Positions 46,316 to 59,186 of a stretch of DNA of 64,000 nucleotides are shown in pieces. The notes beneath the pieces were generated by a model. It had not been told where the DNA came from. It worked only from the letters and a program-made list of their open reading frames with translations, and did no database searches. Source of the DNA: Odiellus spinosus (lineage: Eukaryota > Arthropoda > Arachnida > Opiliones > Phalangiidae); NCBI GenBank assembly GCA_963920705.1, contig OY987229.1:22851728-22915727 (forward strand), read 5' to 3'. Position 1 is the first letter of the stretch; each line of letters starts with the position of its first letter. Both the position numbers and the translations under genes were made by a program.

Positions 46316-49300
46316 TCACGCTATCGGATCTACGTCACTATCGTCGTGAAATCGAGGTAATGGATCATCAGGGGATAATAAAACGGCTTCGCCATCGGCT
46401 CGCGACTATTTTTTCATAAGACAAACGGAGAGATTAGTAATAAAATTATCTCGTTTTAATCAAAATGTATTAAAAACTCACGTGAGCGTTTTCGCCTCGT
46501 AGACGCAAGAAATAACACTAAAAATGATAAGTCAAAGTTTAAAATAGAGTATTTAAATATTGTAAGTACTCAAAATAATTACCTGCATGTACTGATATCT
46601 GGGCAACCTCATTCGTAGAAAAAAATGCCTGGATTTTGATTTAATGGCATTCCTTCTCTCTTTCTTCACCAAAATTCCAGCGAGAATTAGAGCGATCATG
46701 ATGGCAAAAATAATGCCAACTATGGCCGCGATGGACAAGTTTCTAGCCTCAGCAACTTTAGGCGAGTCATCTTTGGTTTTTAAGTCTCTAAAAATACCCG
46801 TCCAATGAATTGGAAAGTCGATGTCGCTAAAACAACAATGGTTTTGTCGTTTATTAAAGAAATTTTAAAGGGAGAATGAAAAAGCTTTAAATTTCCTTTT
46901 GGATTTCATTTAAGCCTAACTAATTTGTACAATAAATGAAAAACTGTTTAAAGGGTGGAATATTTCACAATCCAATATTTTTTTCATCCTATTACTTGAA
47001 AATAACTATATTTCAACAAGATTTACGGTTTTAAAAACGTTATTAGGCTTAGCAATGCGTTTATATTTAACAAAGGACCAATCAAACCCAAGAACTAATC
47101 CCCGCGAGGTTTTAGAACAAAATTAAGGGCTCATATTTTGAACAAATGGAATCCGAAAAAAATATTTCATTTTGGCTAATAATAAAAATTCTTCTTACCT
47201 GTGAAATGGGCAAACGGCATTAGTTTCCCAATCAAAGACGTAATCGCAATCCCCCGATTCGTATTTAAAGCGCGGTTGACTGAGAGTTTCAGTCCTGGAG
47301 CACTGGAAGTTAATAATGGTCGTGACATTCTTAGATTTATTCTTGCCACATTTTCTTCCATTCGACGTAACAATCATTTTCATTTCAGATCCTCTCAGGT
47401 AGAAACGGCGGTTGCCTTTCGTGCCAATATCCCTGAAGAATGATCGATCACTCTTCGTCTGACAAACGAGGGCATTTTGGCAAATAGGATTAGAGATATT
47501 TTCTCCTACTCCTTCTCCTAAGTTAATTACGTAGACGAAATTATCTTTTCGACGCGTCTCTTCCACAAAGTAAGTTCTAACGGAAAAACAAAGTTAATAT
47601 TAAAATTAAATAAATTATAACTATCCCGATTGAGGCTCACTCTTGCATCAAGGAAGTTACGTTAATAACAATCCCGAGCTCTTGCAGTCTCGTATCGTAT
47701 ATTAATCCTTTGTTTTCGTACATTGGTTCGTTTCTATGACAAAAATTTATTAATTTTATTAATTAGTATAAAACTAGGATTGATCTAAATTTAAAGGGGG
47801 TTTACTTACTCTAGTTCTGGACAAGCAATAAGAGTTTCCCAAACAAATTTGTACTCGCAGTTGCTTTTTGAAACTAATTTTGGAAGACCCGAATTTCTTC
47901 CGCATTTTAATCGTATTTCGGAAGTGGGTTTCTTATCGCTTCGTAAATGTTGGCTAGCGGTATCAGTTAAGTTTTGACACAAACTTTCATTACCGTGATC
48001 GTAAGAAAGAACTATTTCTTTTGTCACTTCTGAAAATTAACTCTATATGAAGCAAAATCTAGAGAAAAGGTTTTAAATAAGAAAAAACTGACCATCAATT
48101 CGTATTTTTTGAGTTAAAACGCTTCCAATTGATAATCCGGTCGTCCCATTAGGCGGGACGATACAAACGCTTGAATATGGGGGGCAAGATTCTTCCCTGG
48201 CACCAAAGTTGACTTCTCGACACATATTGAACCAATATTGGTTTCCATCATCGTCCGTAGCATTCCAGGAATGACTAATGCTCGAAAGCAACCTTAAATC
48301 GTAAAGTTTCTGATCTTTTGTCCACAGCGTACAAACTGGTTGAGTATCGGAGCACACTTCAGCAGTGGCCCACAGAAACACCAAACGACAAGAGTATTTC
48401 TTGTAAAATTGGGGTTTTCCCACACCCGCGCTCCGATCGCAGTAAAACTTAATCTCCGTGTGTTTTTTGCCCGTTACTAAAAGATGAATTAATCATTGAC
48501 TTTCGGAAAACCTATAACAATACAAAACTTACCACTATCCGAACAATTAGCATCAGAGTCATAGGTCAAGGTCATTTGAATGGTGTTATGATAAACGTTG
48601 GAGTTCTTTACAAGACCAAAATTTTGATTTCCTCTTTCGTTCACGAGACAAACTCCGGCGCCGGTACAGTTACTGATGTTCAAAGGTTTGCAGATACTGA
48701 TGATGTACTTATCCTTATCATTCACGACCTCGAACGAGTCATTAACCTTCTCAAAACCACCCAGTTCCATGTAAAACCCTCGATCTTCGTGTCCATATGA
48801 ACAAACTTCGGGTTTAATGGGACAAGCATGAGGCGTTCGAAATTCAAAATAAATGACACACTCGTCCTCGCCATCGTCAATTACGTCAAAGCTTGGCGAG
48901 ACGCTCAATTTTTCGCAAACGAAGAAGATGGTGGAAGTCATTTTCCTCGTTGGGTCTTGCGGGCAAACAGAACCATTTTTGTAATCCATTTGTACAATAT
49001 TATGATCATTTACGAAAGGAGGATCGAGAAATTGTCCGAGACTCTGTTGAATTAATAAGTTTTTATCCATGGCTTTAAATGTTAGAGGGGTGCGAGTACC
49101 CGAAGAAAGGGAGTATTCAGTTCTGAATGAAAAACCAGTTTTCTCAAAAAACTGTACTCGAAACCCCAAAAGAAAAAAATGGATTCTCACACCCCTACAA
49201 AAATTAAGCCAAACTCACCATGCTATCGTTAGGTGAACAATTGACGCAAGCCGCTGAGGCTTTCTTGGGTATATTCAAGAAGTTGTTTTTTATTTCACCA

Positions 49301-52300
49301 CACAAACTCACAAAATATATTCCATAACTCTGGTAGGAAGAGTGGCTGACGTATACCTCATTCGTAGCCGCCGATAAGTCAACCAAACCTTGCTTAGTTT
49401 CGACTTTGCATGCCTACAAACGCAACAGAGGCTTAAAATCGCGTCAATCAAGAAGCGTACCGATTGTTTTTACCAGTTTAACATCAGGTTTGGGATTCAA
49501 CTTCGTATCATCGCAAGCTAGTTTAGTGTGCCAGTTGAAAAGATAAGTACAATCTGTTGATTCGTTAACGAATGATACTTTGGACTCCCCTAAGGACCGA
49601 TCTCGGTCACAGACGAACCTTATGATAGTACTACGTTTAAAATGACCAGAGTGACAAGCGCTGCCGTTGGAATAAATTAAAGAGAGAGTTCCGTCTTTCA
49701 AAAGTTTCAAATCTGAGTTTGACATTCCGCTACTAAAACTTCTCTGTTCTCCAGCGTGTTCCATTTGGCACGATCCTAAAGAAGTATTTAATAGTTATGG
49801 ATCCATCACTAGAATTTAAGAACAGAAGAGTTACGCGTTCTTACCAGTTCCTTTGCCGCACGAAGAATCTTTGAGCTCTTGACAGATGGAGAGAGCAAAC
49901 TTATGGTTCGGTGAACTCTGTACGGAAATCTCTTTATCTCGTAGGGATGAGAAATCAAATACTTTTCCAGTCTGGGGATTAGTGACTGAACAATCTCCTC
50001 CCAATTGGGGAGACGTCGATTTAATTGGGCAGGCAAAAGGAGTAAACCAAATGAAAGTGTACTGACAATTCTCAAACGCTAGCAATTCCGGTTGAGAGTC
50101 CTATTACCGTTAAATAAAAGTTTAAAAAAAAAAGGGCATCCATCTTGTGGCAGATTTTTAAACATACAGTGGCAGTTTCTTGGCATCTAAATTCAACAAT
50201 GGTTTCCATATAGTGTTTATACGTTCCTTCCAGACGACAAATATCCCCATTGGTATAATGAATCTTCAAAATTCCATTGTCAAATGATGGATTTGTTTCA
50301 AAGCCTAATGTACCCAAATTCTTTGATCTAAATTAGGAATTAAATCACTTTTATAAAGGTTTTCTTATTTAGGTTAAGAATTAGTTTAAATTAACCTTTA
50401 ATAACTTACTTTTGAATAAATTTGGAATCATCTGTGGAGACGAGGCAAGAGGAAGCGTCGTACGGGCATCTATTTCCTGGTTTATGAACTATGCTGCGAC
50501 AGACGTTTATGAGAAATTTTTCTCTCGAATTCAAATGATTTTCAACGACATAGTTGTTGTCAGGATTAGATAGGGGAGAGAGGTCGTAGGTTCTTCCATC
50601 AGGACCTTGAACCGAACAAGATACGTCATTGAACGGAGGGCAAGCCCAAGAGGTTGGCCATTCGAAAAGGTAAGTGCAATCGTGATCTTCTGATAAGAAA
50701 TGCGGCCCGTCGAGTCCTTCAGTCGAATGATCACAAATGAAGTTAATGATGGTTGATCTTTGGTATTTCTTATGGCAATTGTCTTTCCCTCCTTGGTAGA
50801 CCAATTGAATCAGGCCATCATTGTAGATCAACTCCGAACTAGGTTGGCCCGCGTTAACCGAAAAGTTCTTGTCACTATCTTTGGTTTGACAGACAGCGGC
50901 TCCTTCGCAACCAAGCGGAGGATCACTGAGAGCGCCACAGACGTTCAACGAATAAACGTGATCTTCTCCAACCGCAACGTAATCATTAGTTTTATTAAAG
51001 AGAGGGGTTAGATCGAAGACGTGACCGTAAACTCCATCTTTAACTCGGCAATTATTTCCTCTGAATGTTTTCAAGGGACACGCGGAGGGCGTCTCCAATT
51101 CGAATAAATATAAACATTCGTCGCTTTCGCTTACGAATACCGGAGGTTTCTTCATTAAAAATTAAACTTTAATTAAAGAAAAACCCCTTTTAACGTTGGA
51201 AGACATTTTTACCTCTTCGGTAGAACATCGTAACGTTACGATCGCCGATTTGTTACCAAATCCATTTTCGCAAGGAGATCCGTTTTTGTATAATATCACA
51301 ATCTCATCATCCTGAACTTTGGGAGACTCAATCCTATTTCCTAAACTCGATCCGTCGTAAGGATTCGTATCGTTTCCCACGCAAATACCCGCCCCTATTT
51401 CCCAAAGTGGTTAGGGATATTAAATTTAAGTTTGATAACACTTATATAGGATTTATATATACCCGACACAATAGGATAATATATAGGACTAAAATTATGT
51501 CAAAAAAACAAATTATTTTACACAGGGTTCGTACAAGACTTCTAAAATGAAGTTCACTGATATTTCCAGGTTAATTTTGTTAAATTTACAACAAAAGGGG
51601 CTTTTTTGAAATATAAAATTATAGGTTATAGCTCAATAGAAACTAGAGTGAGAGCTCGGAATCAAGTGCTATAAAATCTGGTTGTTAAGTTTGCAACAGT
51701 TTTAAGTGACAAGTTTTCTATCATAAATTTCACTTGCTTTCCCTGATTTTGTCAAATAATTTAGATTGCGCTCGATTTTTTTTACTCAAAATCATTTCCA
51801 GTTAGGAAATACTGACTGAAACAGTCAAGAGATTTGGTTGAGCTCCAGCTTTCACCCACCCCTTTGGAATGCTGCAATCTTAACGCGAAGCTATCCTTAA
51901 ACATTAGCTTAATGGGCCCTTAAATAAGTACTTTGGAAAAATAGACAATGTCAAAATTATAGGACTTTACGGGATATTTCAAAGAAATATGAGATAATAT
52001 AGGAGTGTTTGGAAAATATAGACCATTGGCGGCCTGGATTGTAAATGGTAAAAAAAGATATTATTTACCGTGACAAGTTGGACCTCCAACTCCCGTAATG
52101 GCGCCGCAAAGGCCCAAATAAAAAATCCTATCCTTTTGAGAGTCTCGAATCGTCCAATATCCTCCACCATTACGAGCAAGGAGTGAGAAGTCGTATTCTA
52201 GATTTTCATCACTGACAAACCCGCAATCGAGTTCTTTAGGGGGACAAACTAAGGCAGTCGTGACTCTAAAGTAAATCACTCCCGCTTCTTCTCGTTCAAA

Positions 52301-55300
52301 AGATATTTGCGGTTCTGTAGCGAATCGATCACACTCAAATTCAAAGTCCGTGGTGGTTGGGAATGTCCCATTTCTATAACCCAAGTAGGTAATAGTGCCC
52401 GGTTGACCCTCGAATTGAGAGATTATTCCCGATTCTGCGTATCCTAAAATACGACTCATTTTCCCTTCTTTATCTATTTCACAAACCGAGATTTGATCTT
52501 CAACAGTCGAAGTATTGCAACCGTTTCCACCCACTGGACCACAAATGTTAAACTAGAGATGGGGGCCGGGAAATATGTATTAAATATTATCAGTTCAAAA
52601 TAAAAGGAGTAATGAAATTCTTATCAAATTGTAATTCTATTTTTTTAAACAGTAAAACCTCGTTATAACGAAATTCTAAGGCAAAATGTTTTTGTTCTAT
52701 CTGTAATTTCGATATAACTACTTGTCTTTGGTGAGTAACTCCAAAAATTTCGTTATAAGCAATGTTTAAAAAATTCTGGCCTCGAGCCTTTATCAAGCCT
52801 CAAAATACCGGCTTTGAGCCTTTTTCGAGCCTCAAAATTCTGGCTTCGAGCCTTTATCGAGCCTCAAAATTCTGATAAATGATTCATTCTCCCTTTAAAG
52901 ATGGTCCTTTGTAATTACGGTACCTGGAAAACTTTGTCGTCAGTTTTAATTTGATAGTAACTATCCTTCTTATGCAAAGGATTAAGATCAAAGTGATAGC
53001 CAGTCGTTTCATCCGTATAAGTACATTCGTGAAATTCTTCTTTACCAATAGGACAAGCGGCTTCAGTTACCCAAAAGAACGAGTAACTGCAATTACCCAG
53101 AATTCCCAAAAATCTGGGACCCTGTGATTCCTAAATACATAACGAATTAACAAATATCTATCAGTTTTGGAAAATGAAAATCCATCATATTCTGTACGCT
53201 TAGCGAGCTAAAATAGTTGTCATTTGTATTAATCAGAGTCTAATATGATCCAAATCGCCTTAAAGGTATTAGACTGATTAATACAAGTTGTTTTTAATCG
53301 ATTGTGTCTCTTAAAGTATGCGTAAAAACCTATGGGTCACCAAACCAGCTAAAAATTAAAGAAATTTCTATAAAAATTAAATAAAATGTTTATAAAAGTA
53401 TCAAAAACTTCTATAATAGTATCAAAAAGTCCATAATAGTATCAACAACTTCTATAAAAGTATCAAAAACGTCTATAAAAGTAAAGTTTTTGAGTTTTAT
53501 AGAAGTTTTTCATACTTTTATAAAAGTTTTTCATACTTTTATAAAAGTTTTTCATATAAACCTTTGTTGAACGCATATTTTTACACTCTAATTGGATTAA
53601 AACTAATTTGTTTAAAGAAAGCGTGCAACAACTAATTTCCTAGTAATTAACTAATTTCCTATCGATTCATTATTGTTTAGATAGACGAAATCCACTAGTA
53701 AAAATTACAACCAAATACTAATCTATATATAACCGTGTAACTCAATATGAAGTGAAGGTGGGCCTAACAAAGATCTATAGGAAATTTCAAGTTTGATAAC
53801 TTGTTAATGAGTTTTCGGCGAATCAAGGGCTTTATTCCAACCTTAAAACCTTTCAAACTATTTATCGGACTTCTATATGGATCCTTGTTAAGCCTACTTT
53901 CAAAGTCGTAAAAAGTGATTTCTAGCTATGATTGTAGTTTTTTTACTAATAGCTGCAATCTCTCTTTAAGTCGATAGAAGACAGTTGCTTTAAGCTTTGA
54001 TAACGACAGAAAGAATAAGTTGGATTCATTTAAATAATGTTAGTGTAGATAACACACGTGAGATTAATTAAAAATGCGTTACAGTGAAGCTATTTTATTT
54101 TAAAAGACAAGTCTTGTAAAAAAATAATTATGGGTAAACCCTTTAGTTCTCAGATTTAATTATCTCGATATTATAAATGGTACGTCATAAAATCTTTTTT
54201 AACAAAGCTTGTCATTTGATCAGGAAAAGGGAAATTGATTAACGCATCAGCCGCTTAAACTAGACTCTTGGAATACTTAAGTTGGCAGCAATGGGTTAAC
54301 GATCAAGATTTAACTGTTACGAACGTTTAAGGAAAGATAAAGGGCATTTTTGCGTCATTACTTACAATCTCATTATACGTGTATTTTTCTTTATCCCCGA
54401 GAAACAACTGTCGAGCGTAACAAATACCGGGAGAATTAGGGTTACAAATTTGCCAAAAATACTCGAATTAAGCTCGGAACTTTGTTACTAAAGCGCGAGA
54501 AGGGGGGAGATGAAATGAGAATAAAAATTGTACGAACCAAAGCCTTGGAATTGCAGATGAAACTAATCAGGACCGAATTGTTAGTCTCTTTGTTGAATGA
54601 GACGCAAGAGTCGCCCATCGTATAATGGAGTTGTAAATGCCCTTCGCTAGTAACTTTAGGAATATTAACCGCTTTTCCTAAATTGATTCGCTCACTCGTT
54701 TCCTGAGGAAAAAAGGAACGATTAAATCAAATTTATACTACATACAGATCCAGTATGTGTTTTGGTCCAACACTTCACCTTGCCACCTTCAATTCGCGTC
54801 ATACAAGCGGCCGATTGTTTATCGCAACCATTAGGTTTGTTAAGAGGTCGACAAATGTTCAAATAAAACTTTTTATCAGCAGCCATCAAGGTCCAATCTT
54901 CATCGCGAGTTTGTTTAGTGAGTCTGGAGAGATCATACTGCTTTCTGTTTAACGAGTCATAAACAACGCACTCTTCAGCGCTTTCACGGGCTGCGCAGAC
55001 GACGCTGGTTCTCCATAGAAAACTATAAACTCTGTTTTCTTCGCCATTGAAAACCGGACTCCCTTTTCCGGCATCCGGATCGCAGATGAGAGTGATTGAC
55101 ATGGAACGAGGCGTTTTATTAGGGTCTCTATATTGCGTTCCACCCGTGTACGTTATGTTTATCATTTCTCCATCATCGTACGCGGCGCCAATCACCACTT
55201 CGCCTAAATTCCAAGCTTGTCTTGGTGGAAAAACATTAGGTTACTTTAAGTCTTCTAACAATCGAGCTGTGATAAAATTCTAAAGACAATTACTTGGAAT

Positions 55301-57971
55301 CCTTCTTGACTTGACAACCTCTAGCGTTAATCATTCCTAGTTTAGAACAGTTAGTTTCTTTAACTGGCCCACAGATGTTTATGAAAAAGTCATATTCCTT
55401 GGCTTCAATCTTGTAGTAAGCGCTCGCTTTCAAGGGATTCAGATCAACAGTTATTCCTTGTAGAGAAAGATGAAAATAAAATTAATTCTTAGACGCCTAG
55501 TCACTAGTATTCTACTCAAAACGCAAGTTAAACTACTTATAAAGCTTAATTACCTCTTTCTTTATCCTGAAATTTACAATCTTGGAAGTTAAGCCTTTGA
55601 TGTTGACAAGCGGCGTAAGTTTTCCATTTGAATATATATTGGCAAGACGTTTCCGATATCAGTATGGGACTGCTTGAATACGACGATTCGTCACATTCCA
55701 AAATCAACTTTGATTTCTTGCTGTGACCGAGAGGGCAAGGGTCACCCCCTTCAAATTCTATTTGGTACGTATGCGTCCCATTAATGTATTCGTATTTAAT
55801 ATGGGGCGTTTCAGATTTTCCAGCCAGACTTATGGATGTTCCATTCTCAAGGAGGCAGATAGAAGAGTTTTTGGGACAAGGGGACTTTGCACCCATCAGA
55901 TCCTGACCATCGCAAAGGCTTAAGTAAATCTCTCGACTTTTTCCAACTGGCGAGAGACTATCGATCGCTCTCCAAGTTGCTTCCGCTAAATGGGAAAAAA
56001 GATGTTGTTGTTTGTACATTAAGAAGTTTTCTTTCATTAAAATTAACTTTGGCAAATAATAAACTTACAATGATGTCTATAGATTGGATTGAACACGAGC
56101 GATAATGGTCCGCTTTTTAATTGACATTCCAAACTCCGATATTTAACGCAAGCGTATTTTGTCTTCCACGCGAACCAATTAACGCAATCTTCTTGCCCAA
56201 CAAACTGCGGCCATCCTGATCCGTTTTCAGCTGAAGTTTAAAATTAAAATTTTAATCCGGACAATTTAAACCATTAATAGGAAACTTACGAGCGTTAGAA
56301 TCACAATCAAACTTGATAACATTCTTCCAATATTGTCCCTGCGCGCATTTGACGCTTCCTGGGTATTCGAGAGTAATTTCTCCAGAAACGTATTTCAATA
56401 ACTTTTGATAGTTCCCGTATAAAATTCCCGGGTCAGAACTATTGGAACTCGACTTCATACAAACAGTTCCTGATCTCCATTTCTTGTTCTCGCAATTAAA
56501 GTCTCCTAATCCGCCACATACATTGAAATAAAACTCAATATCTTCTCCATTAACAATTCCAGAGACGTTGTAAGGGATATCACCTACAAATTAAGGGACG
56601 AATGAATTTTAAATTACGTTAAAACGAGGTTTTTAACGCGAATGTAGCTAAACTTACGTTGTAAAGGACTGAGATCGATATCAACTCCGTGAATATTACT
56701 TTGTAATTTACAAGAGACGTCACTCGATAATACGGAGACTGGACAAGCAAACTCAGTCTCCCAATTAATATTATACAGACAATCGGAACTCAAGACTAAC
56801 TCCGGCGTTTTATCCTAAAATTAACGTTGAAAGTACATTGTAAAACATAGCTCATTATTATCAAACTTCAATTCCTCACCTTTCCCCGCGAAGGACACGT
56901 AAAGTCTACGATAGTTTTGGAAGGTCCGCTACAACTTGGTAGAGTTATCTTCGACTCGTAGGTCAATCGAAGTCCATTTCCTCTTTCTTTCAGTCTCAAA
57001 CGATCTGTTAAACTACCGGCTGGGAAAAAATTACCATTTTTCTTGATACAAGAAGAAACATTCCTCGGACACTGGGACGTAGCGTCATCTATATCATTAA
57101 ATTATTATTAATGAATGATAAAAAAATTGTATTTTAGAGATAGACTTACCATTGGCCAAATAGGAACAAACGCTAATTGCCATAAACTCGCTTCCATCGT
57201 GAGTTTCTACCAGATGGTTTCGCCTTACATTTATCAGAGGCGTTAGGTCGTAAAACCTTCCAGCCTTATCGTAAGTTGAACACGGTACTTCGCTTAACTG
57301 ATTAGATAACGGAGACAAACATACGACTGACGTCGTCCATGTAAACGAAGTCCTACACAATCCGTCTGTTTGTAAAACTGGTTGACCCTAATTGGAAAAC
57401 AAAGTTATAAAAAATGATAATCCAGAACTAGAATAAAGCTTACCAAATGAGGTCCGCAAGAAAGAATAAATATCACGGTTTGATTTTTGGAAATATTTGT
57501 GGGACACTTTGGGCCCGTTAATTGAATAAATAAAGTTTCGATATCAAGTTCTGGCTTTTTAATAAATTCAACTGATTTGAACGAATCAATCACTAGCTGT
57601 CTTTGACCATTAGAAATCTTGCAAACAGATCCCCCAGCGCATGAGTCGTTCGCTCCCTGACTGGCTAAACCATCGCAAATGCTTAATTCAAAACTAATTA
57701 AGGAACCATTCTTGTTGAAAGAGATAGTCCATGGGTTCCTAAGAGAATCAAACGTCTTAATGCCATAAAAGGGTTGGAATTGCAAAATTAATCACACTTA
57801 CCACTTCCTGAGAGGTGATAAGTCATAAGTTTCATTTTTTACAGTAAGAAGACAGTCCAAAGGTAGTACTGATGGATGGAGATCTTTCGAGGAGTCTGCC
57901 AGACCTCCTGTCACGTATTCAAGCGTGACATACGTAAAAATAAAACACGTAAACGCGTAATTTCTTTTCAT
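46316..57971 (-). CDS. IGF2R: Cation-independent mannose-6-phosphate receptor (CI-MPR/IGF2R)
   Basis: 27 exons close in frame to about 2402 aa (human 2491): 57971-57802, 57738-57444, 57387-57150, 57088-56880, 56814-56658, 56583-56290, 56230-56069, 55985-55554, 55456-55294, 55220-54779, 54702-54538, 53130-52924, 52552-52069, 51394-51213, 51149-50410, 50327-50168, 50100-49845, 49775-49474, 49413-49219, 49043-48533, 48476-48093, 48029-47810, 47733-47641, 47576-47199, 46826-46583, 46517-46482, 46405-46316. A signal peptide (MKRNYAFTCF) precedes fifteen MRH/CI-MPR repeats, counted by the closing YxFxWxTxxAC motif, then one membrane helix (IVGIIFAIMIALILAG), KKERR, and a short tail ending FHDDSDVDPIA. 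The sugar-binding set Gln-Arg-Glu-Tyr is seen in repeats 5, 9 and 11 only. Repeat 13 shows no fibronectin-II insert. The receptor carries lysosomal enzymes from Golgi to endosomes. The exon 10 donor is uncertain (54779 or 54746). Confidence 0.95.
52650..52765. mobile_element. pogo/Tigger-like short element in an IGF2R intron
   Basis: Starts CAGTAAAACCTCGTTATAACG and ends with the complement TTCGTTATAAGC. TTATAACGAAATT pairs exactly between the two ends. Such termini are typical of pogo/Tigger-type elements of the Tc1-mariner superfamily. At about 115 bp it can only be a non-autonomous copy. Confidence 0.55.
52770..52874. repeat. 32-bp tandem repeat
   Basis: About 3.3 units containing CTTCGAGCCTTTATCGAGCC and AAAATTCTGG, in IGF2R intron 12, directly next to the pogo-like element. 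Confidence 0.85.
53224..53286. repeat. Short hairpin in IGF2R intron 11
   Basis: TTGTATTAATCAGAGTCTAA at the left pairs with TTAGACTGATTAATACAA at the right with a two-base bulge and a loop of about 21 bases. Confidence 0.75.
53389..53555. repeat. Hairpin made of inverted tandem repeats
   Basis: The left half has about five units like ACTTCTATAAAAGTATCAAAA. The right half has about three units of the complement (TTTTTCATACTTTTATAAAAG). The two arrays face each other around position 53483, so the transcript could fold into a long stem. In IGF2R intron 11. Confidence 0.85.
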
Positions 57972-59186
57972 TGCTGAATCTTTGGGCCACAACTAAAATG
58001 ACACTGATGTTTGGTAATTAGTTCGCAAATTAGCGCAGTCACTGACTAGGGGCGACAATGAACTTCATCGTTCTACGTTAAAGGAATACTAAAAGTCCAA
58101 AACTCGCGTAAAGATTTTAATTCTGGAATCAGGCCAAATTAGGAACTAGAAGCTTTAACTTAATTTAACAACTAAATATAACTTTGTACGATTTTCAAAC
58201 TTAAAATGTTTAAGAATACTTTCGCAACAAGTTACGAGACCCGATTTCGAAAGTGAAAATCAAATGATCACTGACTATACTGCCTTGTAAAAAACAATAA
58301 AAATGCACTTTCACAATCTTAACCAACCTTAAAGAACCTAGGCTAACTTTCATTGGTTGATTGGTTCTGAGAAGTTACATCATCGGAGGCTCGCGCCTTT
58401 TGTGATCACTCCTCACGTGCTTTTGACTCTTCTCTAGCCTGGGTCCGTTTATTCGGGTTGGGACACGAGGGTAGGCATAGTTATTTTGTTATGATGAGCA
58501 TTTCGATAAATTCACTCCATATATGTAAAATAGAGGGAGTAAAGAGGGAATTAACAGTTTTCAATCGAAAACTAGATTTCGATTGATTACAGAAAAGATC
58601 ACTGGCAACGACTATAGGAGTTTTGTCTGATAAACCGCATTTAGAAAATAGAAGTCCCAGGCTCCCAGCCCCACTAAAACACCACTCCCGTGCTTATTCA
58701 TCCAATCCATGCAGTGCTGCCTGTGCCTCTCTCTACTAACCTTATTGTCGACTGCTTATAAAACATAAACATAACAAAATAAGCCTTGGCTCAATGGCTT
58801 GGATTTGTCGAACTTATCAAAATTTGTAGAAAAACATGTCGAGTCGGTCAACAACCTCGAATCGTGAAAAACATCGGAACTAATTCTCCCTCCGTACATG
58901 TAAGTATAGAATTTTAATAGACAAGGACTATCCGATTTTACTCGTACGCGTCATTTAATCGTTCTAAGCCTAATCGGTGTATTGAGTCAGACAGTCAGTA
59001 GTACTCAGTGGAAGACATCGCGATTAGGCGTTACCTTGGCTCGGCAGGGTTTGCGTAATTAATCGTGTTGCTAGGTTCTTTTAACCTTGAGGATATACAC
59101 AAGCGAGATATAATTACCGTCATTGACAAGCATTGAAAATTTTGGATTACTTCACACTTAACGGAGGTTGCTCAGGCAGTGGCAAA
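57972..59186. other. Divergent intergenic region, IGF2R/TANGO2
   Basis: 1.2 kb between the start codons of IGF2R (-) and TANGO2 (+). Both promoters are expected here. An AG acceptor (TTGCTCAG) lies about 15 bp before the TANGO2 ATG and may end a 5' UTR intron. No other element is supported. Confidence 0.5.

Noticed and set aside
48576-49078. Plus-strand frames within the IGF2R region
   Set aside because: Shadows of CI-MPR exon 20 on the opposite strand.
49044-49080. Start of IGF2R exon 20 at the AG before CCATGG (49073)
   Set aside because: That start leads to a stop in the required phase; the AG just before 49043 joins exon 19 cleanly.
59133-59186. Upstream extension of the TANGO2 frame
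   Set aside because: No ATG there and no similarity to the family; the ATG at 59187 gives the usual MCxxFF start and length.
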